Assembly (NCBI GenBank): GCA_013285685.1
Contig: JABDHD010000012.1
Coordinates: 1 to 55,314, forward strand
Reading direction: 5' to 3'
Source: Bacteroidota bacterium
GTDB lineage: Bacteria > Bacteroidota > Bacteroidia > Sphingobacteriales > Sphingobacteriaceae
Length of the DNA: 55,314 nucleotides
Part shown: piece by piece, positions 18,449-27,290 of the stretch
Numbering within the stretch: position 1 is the first letter of the stretch
Layout: each line of letters begins with the position of its first letter
Made by a program: the position numbers and the translations under genes
The notes under the pieces: generated by a model
Seen by the model: only the letters and a program-made list of their open reading frames with translations
What the model was told of the DNA's origin: nothing
The model's database searches: none

Positions 18449-19876
18449 ATGGCCAATAATATCAATATACAAACCATTACCTGGGAGCTGCAAACCAGCC
18501 GGCTTGCACAGGCAAAGGCCTGGCAGGAAAGAATAAGCAGTTTCAGTAATTATCAGCTTCCGTCGCTGCTGGAGGAGGCTATTGCACCCTATAACAGCGA
18601 CAAGCACGATATGATGATCGACACTATTGACCTGGAAATAGGAAATGTCAAAAACGAATCAGAACTGCGGGAACAGCTGCAAATGGCCCTGCAAAAATCG
18701 CTCAAAAAACGGCAGCATGACCTTTTGACGGCTGAACACTATAACATCCTGCAGGCCCTTCAATCGTATCTGAAGCATGGCACATTACCCTGGTACGCTG
18801 ACAAAAAATTATTCGGCGATGCAGCTTTGCTTTATGTACAGTTGATCGCTTTTAGTCCGGCACAGCTAAAAACTGCCATCCGGCTGCATGATAATGCATC
18901 GGCCATCCGTTTAACGCAGTTGTTGGGCACTGGTCAACAATTAATTTCATTCCTTCGGCATTTGTCCGAAATTTCAGAAGATGAAATACAGGCCATAGTA
19001 GCATTTATTCAAACGACAATCTTCGCAGCGTTAAATAACAAGGAAATAAATAACCGGGCGCCGCACAGGTATCAAACAATTTTTACGTTTAAAGCTTTGC
19101 TGCAATACTTTTTTGTTCACCAAATATTAAATATGAAAACCTTCCTTGAGCTTTGGTGGGCGGATGTGATCAAAAACCAGTACCTGTCAATAAATGAACA
19201 GAAATTATTGTCGGAGTTTGTCAGCCGGGAACCATCATTTTCAGCAGCCGCGGTGTCAAAAATATATACAAAACAAACGCGGCGGTGGGCGGATGAATTG
19301 CGCAATATTATCCTGGATACAATGCCCGGCCCGTTGGCTGAGCCTAAACAAAACGAAACCAAAGCGGCCGATGTTACCACCTTTTATGTTGAAAATGCAG
19401 GCGGCGTATTATTGTACATCTATCTGAAAAAGGTTTTTTTAGAAACGGGGCTGCTAAATGACGACCTCTCATTCGTCAGCCAGGAGTCGCAAATGCAGGC
19501 TGTGCGGTTGTTGGAGTTTATAATTTGCGGCCATTATAATTTTAAAGAGTACGACCTTGTGCTGAACAAGGTGCTTTGCGGCTATGACATCGGGGCTCCG
19601 GTTATCGAGGTGGAGGACGTTCCGGGCTACGATATTTCAAAAGCAAACCGGTTATTGCTTTCCGCAGTGAAAAGCTGGCCGAAAATCGGTAATACATCTG
19701 TGGAAGGTTTCAGGGCCAGCTTTTTGTTTCGCAATGGCAAACTTAGCCAGGAAACTAATAACTGGCTGTTATATGTCGAGCGCAAAGGAATAGATGTTTT
19801 GATGGATTCATTGCCATATCCTATTAGCATAATAAAGCTTCCCTGGATGAAAAAACCCCTTTATGTGCAATGGTAA
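18449..19876 (+). CDS. Contractile injection system tape-measure protein (Afp14-like)
   Basis: This 475-residue protein resembles the CIS tape-measure family. The N-terminus gives the typical order INIQTITWELQTSR, SNYQLPSLLEEAIAPY, then MMIDTIDLEIGNV and a helix of the form ELREQLQMALQKSL. The remainder is mostly helical. In eCIS particles this protein sets tube length and fills the tube or hub during assembly. Its last 7 bases overlap the start of the Afp15-like ATPase gene, so the two are translationally coupled, as Afp14 and Afp15 are neighbours in other loci. Confidence 0.82.
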   Translation: MANNINIQTITWELQTSRLAQAKAWQERISSFSNYQLPSLLEEAIAPYNSDKHDMMIDTIDLEIGNVKNESELREQLQMALQKSLKKRQHDLLTAEHYNILQALQSYLKHGTLPWYADKKLFGDAALLYVQLIAFSPAQLKTAIRLHDNASAIRLTQLLGTGQQLISFLRHLSEISEDEIQAIVAFIQTTIFAALNNKEINNRAPHRYQTIFTFKALLQYFFVHQILNMKTFLELWWADVIKNQYLSINEQKLLSEFVSREPSFSAAAVSKIYTKQTRRWADELRNIILDTMPGPLAEPKQNETKAADVTTFYVENAGGVLLYIYLKKVFLETGLLNDDLSFVSQESQMQAVRLLEFIICGHYNFKEYDLVLNKVLCGYDIGAPVIEVEDVPGYDISKANRLLLSAVKSWPKIGNTSVEGFRASFLFRNGKLSQETNNWLLYVERKGIDVLMDSLPYPISIIKLPWMKKPLYVQW

Positions 19877-21201
19877 AGCCCTATCAATATAACGCCCGTC
19901 ATTTAGAAAATGAGCTGCAATGGCTTGCAGATGTCATCAGGCAGCGGTATGTGTGTCATCGGGATAACAAAAAACCAGATTTGGATATAGAAGACTTAAC
20001 TGCACCGGATCTTTCGGCATTCGATTCAATTTACAAAACCGTAGTAATCGAATGTAACCGGATCAACGCTGTTCGCATTGTTCTCCTGCTTGCACTCATA
20101 CCTAATATAAGACCGTTTTTTTTAGATGATATTACCAATGCTCTGGTGAATTCATCTGCTGAAAATGCATGGCCTGCAAAAGCCGGTACAGTTCCTACCA
20201 TTGATCTTGCTCTTTTTATACTTGCCGGCGACAATCTTGAAAAACGGTTCTATTATCAGCAAATGTTCAGCCCGGGTACATTCCTGATTCAAAATGGCAT
20301 TTTGATCATTGACTGCGATTCGGCGCATGAAATACAGTTGCAGCAGCCTTTAAAAATATCGCCCGAATATCTTTCCCTGCTAACCGTAGGCAAGCCATAT
20401 AAGCCGGGCTTCTCGATGGCTTTCCCTGCAAAACGAATTGAGACCGGACTGGATTGGAGCGATCTTGTACTAAGCAATAGCACACTTGAACAGGTAAATG
20501 AAATAAACTTATGGATCAGGCACAGTAAAACGCTGCTGCACGAATGGGGATTGGAAAAACGGCTTGCACCAGGTTACAAAGTATTGTTCTATGGCCCGCC
20601 TGGCACAGGTAAAACTTTTACCGCATCGTTAATTGGCAAACAAACAGGGTTTGATGTGTATCGCATTGATCTTTCAATGGTTATTTCAAAATACATCGGC
20701 GAAACGGAGAAAAACCTGTCCGGCATTTTTAACGCCGCCAGCGACAAGGAATGGATATTGTTTTTTGATGAGGCCGATGCTCTTTTTGGCAAACGCTCCG
20801 ATTTAAAGGACTCGCATGACCGGTATGCCAACCAGGAAGTAGCTTATTTGCTGCAGAAAATAGAAGAACATAATGGCGTGGTCATCCTGTCGTCGAACAT
20901 GAGAAGTAATATAGATGATGCCTTCACGCGCAGGTTTCAAAACGTCATTCATTTTGCGATGCCGACAGCAGCCGAACGATTGCAGATATGGCAGCAGGCT
21001 TTTTCAATCAAGACAGTGCTGGCCGGCAATGTAAACCTGGAGTATGTAGCGGCGCAGTATGAACTGAGCGGAGGCGCCATTATGAACGTAATACGCTATG
21101 CATCGCTGAAGGCCCTTGAGCAAAGCAGTAACATTATACAGATGCATGATATCGTAAAAGGTATTCGGCGCGAGTATAACAAAGAAGGAAGGACGGTTTA
21201 A
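19870..21201 (+). CDS. eCIS AAA+ ATPase (Afp15/Pvc15-like)
   Basis: This 443-residue ATPase has a poorly conserved N-terminal domain (1 to about 190) and one AAA+ module: Walker A GPPGTGKT at 242-249, Walker B ILFFDEAD at 296-303, sensor-like SSNMRSNID at 341-349 and arginine-finger residues RR at 354-355. ATPases of this kind are present in nearly all eCIS loci. In PVCs Pvc15 is needed for effector loading or stability, and this gene directly precedes the effector candidate (63-base gap). It starts inside the end of the tape-measure gene. Confidence 0.92.
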   Translation: MVKPYQYNARHLENELQWLADVIRQRYVCHRDNKKPDLDIEDLTAPDLSAFDSIYKTVVIECNRINAVRIVLLLALIPNIRPFFLDDITNALVNSSAENAWPAKAGTVPTIDLALFILAGDNLEKRFYYQQMFSPGTFLIQNGILIIDCDSAHEIQLQQPLKISPEYLSLLTVGKPYKPGFSMAFPAKRIETGLDWSDLVLSNSTLEQVNEINLWIRHSKTLLHEWGLEKRLAPGYKVLFYGPPGTGKTFTASLIGKQTGFDVYRIDLSMVISKYIGETEKNLSGIFNAASDKEWILFFDEADALFGKRSDLKDSHDRYANQEVAYLLQKIEEHNGVVILSSNMRSNIDDAFTRRFQNVIHFAMPTAAERLQIWQQAFSIKTVLAGNVNLEYVAAQYELSGGAIMNVIRYASLKALEQSSNIIQMHDIVKGIRREYNKEGRTV

Positions 21202-21264
21202 TGCCAAATGCCGGCAACAAGCGATTGCCTGCAATAATGTTTAATGAATTTTAAATAACTGAAC

Positions 21265-24200
21265 ATGGGTTTTCTGAGTAAGTCGTCAAAGTCGGAAGCG
21301 GGCCATAGCAGCGCTTTGCCGACTGTTGGCGGTATGCCTTTGCAGGCAAAATTGCGGTACGGACAGCCCGGCGACAGTTATGAGCGCGAAGCGGACCGGG
21401 TAGCGGACAGCGTGGTAAGCAACAGCAAAAGCGGCCAAACTTCAGCTGCATCGCCGGCACTGGCCCAGGGTGTGAGCGGTGCAGTTCAAAAAAGTGCTGA
21501 TGAAAAAAATAACAGTGAAATAAACAAGGAAGACCCCGTACAGAAAAAAGCCGCGCCCAATAAAGAAGAAAAGCCTGTTCAAAAAAAGGCGACCGACAAA
21601 CAGGACGACAATAGAATGCTTCAGAAGAAGCCTGCGGACGAAAAGAAGGAAAAGCCCGTTCAAAAAAAACAAGCGGACAAAGACGAAAAACCAGTTCAGA
21701 AGAAAGCTGCGAATAAAGACGAGAAACCTGTCCAGAAGAAAGCTGCGAATAAGGACGAGAAACCCGTCCAAAAAAAGGAGGCCCCGAAAAAAGATGAAAA
21801 GCCTGTTCAAAAGAAAGCGGCCGGGGAGCCTGAAGAAAAAGAAGGCGGGCAAAGCAACAACCGCAAGGCAGAAGACCCGGGAATAGAGCGGGAAATTATG
21901 GCCGGCAAAAACGGCGGCAACCCTATGGCAGATGATGTGCGCAAAGAAATGGAACACCAGTTCGGCCAGGATTTTACGCACGTTACCATCCATAATGACG
22001 GGCAGTCGCACGAGCTGTGCCGCAAAATAAACGCACAGGCATTTACACATGGCAGCCATATTTATTTTGCTGAAGGTAAATACGATCCGCAAACCACCGA
22101 CGGCAAGCATTTACTGGCGCACGAGCTGACACATATTGTGCAGCAAAACGGCAAGGTGCAAAAGATGGTGCAGAAAGCGGCGGATAAGGCGACGCCTAAA
22201 GGGGCAGCCAAAGGAGCTGCAGATCCTAAAGCTGTAATTACCCCTGATACATATGTCAGCACTATAAATGGGACGATCACAAAGGGCGCGAAATCGATTA
22301 CGATACCCCAACTCAGGATACCTAAATTCAAAGAGGCTCCTATCACACCTTCTTCTGATCTGACTATTCGGCCAGGGCGCAAGCAAGGAGAAAAGAGAGA
22401 TACCGACCAGCGAAAAATTTGGGAAGATAATGCAAAAACTGGTTCGGGGCTTGAGTCGGCTTTAACCACAAAACTTGCTAAAGCGGCCGCCTTTGGCAAT
22501 GATTCTAACCCCGTTAAATACATGAAAATCGGAAATCAAAAACCCGACAAATCCAATTTTATTGTGGGTAATCAGACGGAGATAAGAAACCGATTATTAA
22601 GGCCGTATTGGAAGCCAACTGGCGACATTCAGCTTTATGAAGTGGACCATAAGAGAGAGTGGCAATTGAATGGTGACGATGTAATTAGTAATATGTGGCT
22701 GCTTGAAAGAACTGCAAACGGATCAAGTGGTAGAAATATAGCGGATGAAATTCAATTGAAAGTTGGCACTCTTCTCAGTGCATCTGCAGACACTGTAATT
22801 TGGGACAATAAGGTGGCTCCTCCTTTCGATGATGTTAAACGTGATTATGCCATCAAATTCCAAGAAGTCGTTCCTGATCTCGACCTAAAAAGTGATAGTA
22901 ATCCGCCAGATACTTATACGCTTAAACAAATACAAGATGGAGTCCAGATGGCACCGGTTCACCCATTGTCCTTAAAAGAAGTAACAGACGCCGGTTTAAC
23001 AAGTGATCCAACACATCTCGTTATTTTTAATAATGCACACGGTGGTAAAAGATATCGGTTAAAAATCCCTTCTGCTACTGCAGGCGAAGTCAAATTTGAC
23101 GATAAGAAATTTCTCCCCGGCTTTACGCCGTCCACTGCTGCATTGTCACCGGGTCAGTCAACAATAGCCTTGTTGAAAGGAGTATTGTGGGCAGACAATA
23201 AATTAGCTGATGCCATGTATGTCGAAATTCCTGTCAGTTCAATGGATGGGATACCCAATACCGGGGTTTTAAATGTTGGCGCGCTTGAAAGAGGTATTAG
23301 AAAAGGCGAGGTGCATATCAAACCATTTAGTCCTATTAAGATCAATACCTTTGATGTTGACGGTGTCGGCGACATGCTGATCACCGGCAAGATAAATACC
23401 GGTATACCGATCATAGACGGGGCCGATATTGATTTTGTTATCCGGGGCAATACAATAAGCATCGAGAAAACTTTTTCAGGGGGTGAGTTCAAATTTCCCG
23501 GTCCGATCAAGGTCCCAAGTTCATCGATCACGTTTTCAATTAATTCCGACCACGATATTAAGGCTGCGGGCGATGCAGCGGTAGAAATAAATAATGTTGC
23601 AAAAGGGAAGATTCACGCCGAGGCACACAAAAGTATTGGGAAAGGCAAGGGTGACGATTCCGGCTTTTCTATTGCCGGGCACCTGGAATTCGATAAAAAG
23701 CTGTTCAATGGGCACGCTTCCATTGATGTTGCATATGATACTAAAACCGGTTTGGGAATTGGCGGGGAACTAATAATGAAGCCTGATGATAAATCAGCGT
23801 TTAAAACGGCAAGTATAAAAGTTCAATATATCAACAATGTTCTTGAAGCAAGTGGTGAAGCCACATTTAAGCTAAAGAGCATTAAGGAGGTTAAATTACA
23901 TATCCTTTTCACCAAAGATTCCGCTGAAATAGACGGTGATATAAAGCTTGGCAGTATCCCGGGAATAATTAAAGATGGAGAAGGGCAGTTTAAACTTGAA
24001 AAAACAGGCGACCAGTACGATGTTGGAGGAAGCGGAACTATAAATCCGGATATAAAAGGGCTTTCACTGGCGGTCAATTTCACGTTCCACAACGACATGT
24101 TCCTTGTGGATGTTACAATACCTAAATTTGAATACGGACGCCTTTCAGGCAGCTTAAATATCGGGATCACCAACCAGGCGCTTGGTTCAGACGGTAAGCC

Positions 24201-25065
24201 GACCGGCAAGGCGGGCGACGATTACCGCGCATTTGGCGAAAGCAGCCTAAGTTTGCACATCACCGACGATATCATCGGCAAGGCCACGCTAATATTCCCC
24301 GAAAACGGCGAAATGGAAGTAAAGGGAGATATTATCCTGCCTGAAAAATTTGAAGTAGTGCCGCCTATTTTAGACATTAACCAAAAGCCGATTATTGAAT
24401 TCCCGGAAATAGATATACCCCTGTTTGCAATCCCCCTGGGTGTTACCAGCATCGGGCTTGACGCGTATATTGCCCCTCGCTTAACAGGAGATGCGCACCT
24501 GGGCCCCGGGTACCTTACCAATATTGGCGTACACGTTGATTACAAACCATCGGAACCCGACAGTTTAACCATTATCGGAACAGCTGACTTTGATTTTAGA
24601 GCCGATGCAAGCATTACTGCAGGAGTTGGCTTTGGCGTCAAGATCGATGCAGCCATCGCATCTGTAAAGGGTGGTATTGATATATCTGCTACGGCAGGAA
24701 TCAAGGCTGAACAGCCTGTTATGAAAGGCGCGGTTAAGTATAATGCCGCAACCGGGTTTGAGTTAGATGGTGACGTTAAAGTCATCGGCGACCCGTTTCT
24801 CTCGTTTAAAGCAGATTTGGATATTACCGGATCGGCAGGCGTTTGGCCCCTAAAGGTTTCACACACCTGGACACACAACCTGGGCGAAAAAAATGTTGAC
24901 CTGGGTATCCCGATAGGGTTTTCCTTCCACTTCGGATATGCTAACCATAAACCCGACTTTCCGACCTTTGATAAATGGGACTGGAAGTACCCCGAATTTA
25001 ATAGAGATCTGATGAAAAAGATAAAAGCACAGTTGATCGATCCGGTGGTTGACGATATTTTTTAG
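21265..25065 (+). CDS. DUF4157 eCIS effector candidate with HNH-like motif and long beta-rich C-terminus
   Basis: This 1266-residue protein has four recognisable parts. (1) Residues 32-51 carry the eCIS-effector motif YGQPGDSYEREADRVAD. (2) A Lys/Gln/Glu-rich repeat linker follows at about 90-190. (3) A DUF4157 domain lies at about 205-297 with the metalloprotease-type HELTH at 286-290. (4) An HNH/HNN-like motif lies at 460-490 (VDHKREWQ, SNMWLLE, NGSSGR), with H462, N476 and N485 as candidate catalytic residues. From about 690 to 1230 the protein is long and beta-rich, with repeated Gly/Asp strand-turn patterns. DUF4157 proteins are common cargo or cargo-linked proteins of eCIS. Cargo status fits the position after Afp15. 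Nuclease activity is inference from the motif. The region around 22.4-23.3 kb is AT-richer than its flanks. Confidence 0.8.
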   Translation: MGFLSKSSKSEAGHSSALPTVGGMPLQAKLRYGQPGDSYEREADRVADSVVSNSKSGQTSAASPALAQGVSGAVQKSADEKNNSEINKEDPVQKKAAPNKEEKPVQKKATDKQDDNRMLQKKPADEKKEKPVQKKQADKDEKPVQKKAANKDEKPVQKKAANKDEKPVQKKEAPKKDEKPVQKKAAGEPEEKEGGQSNNRKAEDPGIEREIMAGKNGGNPMADDVRKEMEHQFGQDFTHVTIHNDGQSHELCRKINAQAFTHGSHIYFAEGKYDPQTTDGKHLLAHELTHIVQQNGKVQKMVQKAADKATPKGAAKGAADPKAVITPDTYVSTINGTITKGAKSITIPQLRIPKFKEAPITPSSDLTIRPGRKQGEKRDTDQRKIWEDNAKTGSGLESALTTKLAKAAAFGNDSNPVKYMKIGNQKPDKSNFIVGNQTEIRNRLLRPYWKPTGDIQLYEVDHKREWQLNGDDVISNMWLLERTANGSSGRNIADEIQLKVGTLLSASADTVIWDNKVAPPFDDVKRDYAIKFQEVVPDLDLKSDSNPPDTYTLKQIQDGVQMAPVHPLSLKEVTDAGLTSDPTHLVIFNNAHGGKRYRLKIPSATAGEVKFDDKKFLPGFTPSTAALSPGQSTIALLKGVLWADNKLADAMYVEIPVSSMDGIPNTGVLNVGALERGIRKGEVHIKPFSPIKINTFDVDGVGDMLITGKINTGIPIIDGADIDFVIRGNTISIEKTFSGGEFKFPGPIKVPSSSITFSINSDHDIKAAGDAAVEINNVAKGKIHAEAHKSIGKGKGDDSGFSIAGHLEFDKKLFNGHASIDVAYDTKTGLGIGGELIMKPDDKSAFKTASIKVQYINNVLEASGEATFKLKSIKEVKLHILFTKDSAEIDGDIKLGSIPGIIKDGEGQFKLEKTGDQYDVGGSGTINPDIKGLSLAVNFTFHNDMFLVDVTIPKFEYGRLSGSLNIGITNQALGSDGKPTGKAGDDYRAFGESSLSLHITDDIIGKATLIFPENGEMEVKGDIILPEKFEVVPPILDINQKPIIEFPEIDIPLFAIPLGVTSIGLDAYIAPRLTGDAHLGPGYLTNIGVHVDYKPSEPDSLTIIGTADFDFRADASITAGVGFGVKIDAAIASVKGGIDISATAGIKAEQPVMKGAVKYNAATGFELDGDVKVIGDPFLSFKADLDITGSAGVWPLKVSHTWTHNLGEKNVDLGIPIGFSFHFGYANHKPDFPTFDKWDWKYPEFNRDLMKKIKAQLIDPVVDDIF
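21535..21816 (+). repeat. In-gene tandem repeat encoding KPVQKK units
   Basis: The DUF4157 protein contains seven PVQKK cores between residues 91 and 184 (VQKK starting at 92, 105, 132, 144, 156, 168 and 181). Three consecutive units are spaced exactly 12 residues apart with the pattern EKPVQKKAANKD. A related LQKK lies at 119. The corresponding DNA is A-rich and repetitive, so copy number could vary by slippage. The repeats separate the N-terminal YEREADRVAD motif from the DUF4157 core and probably form an extended charged linker. Confidence 0.85.
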
Positions 25066-25193
25066 ATTTTCCCGATCATCGGATCGCCGGACTTAAAATG
25101 GGGATAAAAAGCACCCTGACAGGTCTTTAGTACAACGAGGTTATTTTGAACAGATCAATATTGATGTACGACAAATTAATAAAATATTAAACC

Positions 25194-25200
25194 AGGAGGA
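25194..25200 (+). promoter_or_regulatory. Strong Shine-Dalgarno before amidase gene
   Basis: AGGAGGA lies seven bases before the ATG at 25208. Most genes in this window have no such site, so a near-perfect Shine-Dalgarno here suggests separate, efficient translation of the amidase after a 142-base gap from the effector gene. Confidence 0.6.
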
Positions 25201-25207
25201 CCTAAAT

Positions 25208-26020
25208 ATGCCTTTAGCCCAATTTTCCATCTATTCGCCGCAGGATTTTCAGAAATATATCTTGAATACCTCGTTTACCAGGCAAATAACCATGATACAA
25301 AACCATCATACCTGGGAACCGGATTACCGATCAATAACGGCCGCCAATGGTGAAATGTATTGGCTGGAGGCGATGAGGAGTTTTCATATTCATAATAACG
25401 GGTGGAGTGACATAGGGCAAAATATCACTTCTTTCCCGTCAGGGAATATTGGTTTATGCAGGCCTATCGATATTACCCCGGCGGGCATTTTTGGGGCAAA
25501 CAAGGGGGCAATATGTATAGAAAATCTGGGCAATTTTGATGCCGGGCATGATATCATGACGCAGGCGCATAAAGACACCATTGTATTTGTAAACGCATTG
25601 CTTTGCATAAAATTTAACCTTTCGCCGGTTAAGGAGCAGGTTGTTTACCACCATTGGTTTGATAAAACCGGGAAAAGGTTTAGTGATGATAAGGTCAACA
25701 ATAACCTTGTTGGCGATGAACAGAAGACTTGCCCCGGCATCGCTTTTTTTGGAACCAATACTATTGCTTCGGCAGAAATTAATTTCTTTCCGTCTATTAA
25801 AAATAAAATTGGGCAATTAAGCGGCTCGCCTTTGCAGTCGCCGGGGCTTAAAATTGTAAAAGCCGATGTGCTGAACGTACGCAGCGGGCCCGGCACCTCA
25901 TTCCCTGTTTTACGCACGATAACACGCAATACCCAGGTAAGGGTGTTTACAACCCTGGACGGGTGGAGCAAAATAAGCAACACCGCCGACGACTGGGTTT
26001 ACAGCGCTTTATTAACCTGA
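25208..26020 (+). CDS. PGRP-type N-acetylmuramoyl-L-alanine amidase with C-terminal SH3b domain
   Basis: This 270-residue protein cleaves the amide bond between muramic acid and the stem peptide, judging from its Amidase_2/PGRP-like core (about 25-185). Candidate zinc ligands are H33 or H34 in NHHTWEP, H148 or H149 in VYHHWF, and C175 in TCPG. A bacterial SH3 domain follows at 214-270 (KADVLNVRSGPGTSFPVL), probably for wall binding. There is no signal peptide, so it would accumulate in the cytoplasm unless exported through a partner or delivered by the particle. Its place after the effector and before a membrane protein suggests either a lysis/release enzyme or a second cargo; neither is shown. 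Confidence 0.85.
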   Translation: MPLAQFSIYSPQDFQKYILNTSFTRQITMIQNHHTWEPDYRSITAANGEMYWLEAMRSFHIHNNGWSDIGQNITSFPSGNIGLCRPIDITPAGIFGANKGAICIENLGNFDAGHDIMTQAHKDTIVFVNALLCIKFNLSPVKEQVVYHHWFDKTGKRFSDDKVNNNLVGDEQKTCPGIAFFGTNTIASAEINFFPSIKNKIGQLSGSPLQSPGLKIVKADVLNVRSGPGTSFPVLRTITRNTQVRVFTTLDGWSKISNTADDWVYSALLT

Positions 26021-26053
26021 CACTTATGTAAATATTCTTTTAAACCTCATAAA

Positions 26054-27217
26054 ATGGAAATCATGATCACATTTATCAAAGCAAGGAACTGGAAGGGCGC
26101 AGAATGGTTATTAACCCTTTGCCTGACGCTCATTTTTGTAACGGTTATCTATTTTCTGTTACACCTGCATTATAAAGGCACTGACCATAAGAAATTTGAT
26201 ACCACGCAACTGGCGGATATTGACAATGTGCTGGCGGTTTACCCCGATACCGTACCGGCAAAGCTAAAAACCGATACAGGCGTGGCCCGGAACACGTATA
26301 TCCTGTCGATGAGGGAGAAGCGCGATCAGTTATTGTTCACCTATTTTAAAAATGAATATGATAACCAGGTCAGCGAAGACAGGTTAAAGCAACTGGATAA
26401 CTTATTGGTCGGATTGGGGTCAAAAGATGTTAAATCATACCTCACAACCAAGGAATTGATCGTAGATGATTTTTTCTGGTTTACCGGCCCGCTCACCTAT
26501 TTAGAAGTATTATTTTGGGCGCTTTTTGGCGTATTGATAAGCCTGATTTATTATGTCAGCATTGCCAACGGGCAGGCGCTAAAAGTAGCCGGCGATGCCG
26601 ACACGGGGCCATTTGATCCGTCTGAAATTTCGGGGCAGGTTTCAAAATTGTTTTATGCGCCTGTTTGCGCGTTAGTTTTGGTATTAGGGTACAACTTATT
26701 ATCAGCCGATAATAAAATGACGGATATAAGCCTTGGCAAGGGCTTATTGCTGTTCTCATTTATTTGCGGCTTCTTTTCGGGTCGTGTTATAAAATTTATC
26801 GACAGGCTTAAAGACTTGGTTCTTCCTATAGGCGCCACCACCGAGGCTGCCGACAAGACTGACAGTACCGATGGCCCAAAAAATGTTTCGGACGTCACCG
26901 TTAACTTGCAATTGGCGCCGGATATTTCGGAGTCACCCGACGGCGCAGCTATCGTAGATGGTGGGTTTAATTCGGCAATTGTAACGATCGGGCCTGCAGA
27001 AGGGGGTGATATTATTACACTAACGCAGCCTGCCGAGGACCAGGGGGCCAGTTTCACAACAAAAGGATTGCCGTTTGGCAAATATACTTTATCGGCAACT
27101 ATGGCATTTAAAAAGGCTGAAACCATCCTGAATCTTTCAGCGAGTCAGTCGATTGAGGTGAATGATACTTTAGAAAGCTTTGAATTGGCATTAGATAAAA
27201 CGGCAACCGACGGGTAG
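26054..27217 (+). CDS. Membrane protein with four predicted helices and C-terminal beta domain
   Basis: I do not recognise this 387-residue protein. Hydrophobic segments lie at about 17-38, 147-169, 200-217 and 227-243. Between the first two is a charged soluble loop of about 105 residues that looks helical. The C-terminal about 105 residues (280-387, starting VTVNLQLAPD and containing KGLPFGKYTLSA) look like an Ig-like or carboxypeptidase-regulatory-like beta sandwich. It is the last + strand gene of the eCIS block, 33 bases after the amidase gene. Possible jobs are a membrane anchor or a holin-like partner of the amidase; both are inference from context. Confidence 0.7.
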   Translation: MEIMITFIKARNWKGAEWLLTLCLTLIFVTVIYFLLHLHYKGTDHKKFDTTQLADIDNVLAVYPDTVPAKLKTDTGVARNTYILSMREKRDQLLFTYFKNEYDNQVSEDRLKQLDNLLVGLGSKDVKSYLTTKELIVDDFFWFTGPLTYLEVLFWALFGVLISLIYYVSIANGQALKVAGDADTGPFDPSEISGQVSKLFYAPVCALVLVLGYNLLSADNKMTDISLGKGLLLFSFICGFFSGRVIKFIDRLKDLVLPIGATTEAADKTDSTDGPKNVSDVTVNLQLAPDISESPDGAAIVDGGFNSAIVTIGPAEGGDIITLTQPAEDQGASFTTKGLPFGKYTLSATMAFKKAETILNLSASQSIEVNDTLESFELALDKTATDG

Positions 27218-27290
27218 TCACTTATTTAAGGCGTATGCGTTTTGGCTTAAAAAAGAGCAGAGCGGAGTGCTAACAATAGGTTTTGGAATG

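Noticed and set aside
21535..21816. Tandem repeats as a possible CRISPR array
   Set aside because: The repeats are in frame inside a coding region, have no unique spacers of fixed length and no cas genes are nearby.
21442..22110. Long hydrophobic minus-strand frame (222 codons) opposite the effector head
   Set aside because: It is the mirror of the Lys/Gln-rich repeat: the reverse complement of AAA/CAG/GAA-rich DNA reads as Phe/Leu. There is no independent start context and it lies fully inside a well-supported gene.
385..25065. Contractile tail genes could be a prophage
   Set aside because: No capsid, portal, terminase, integrase or replication gene is present, and the gene order matches eCIS.
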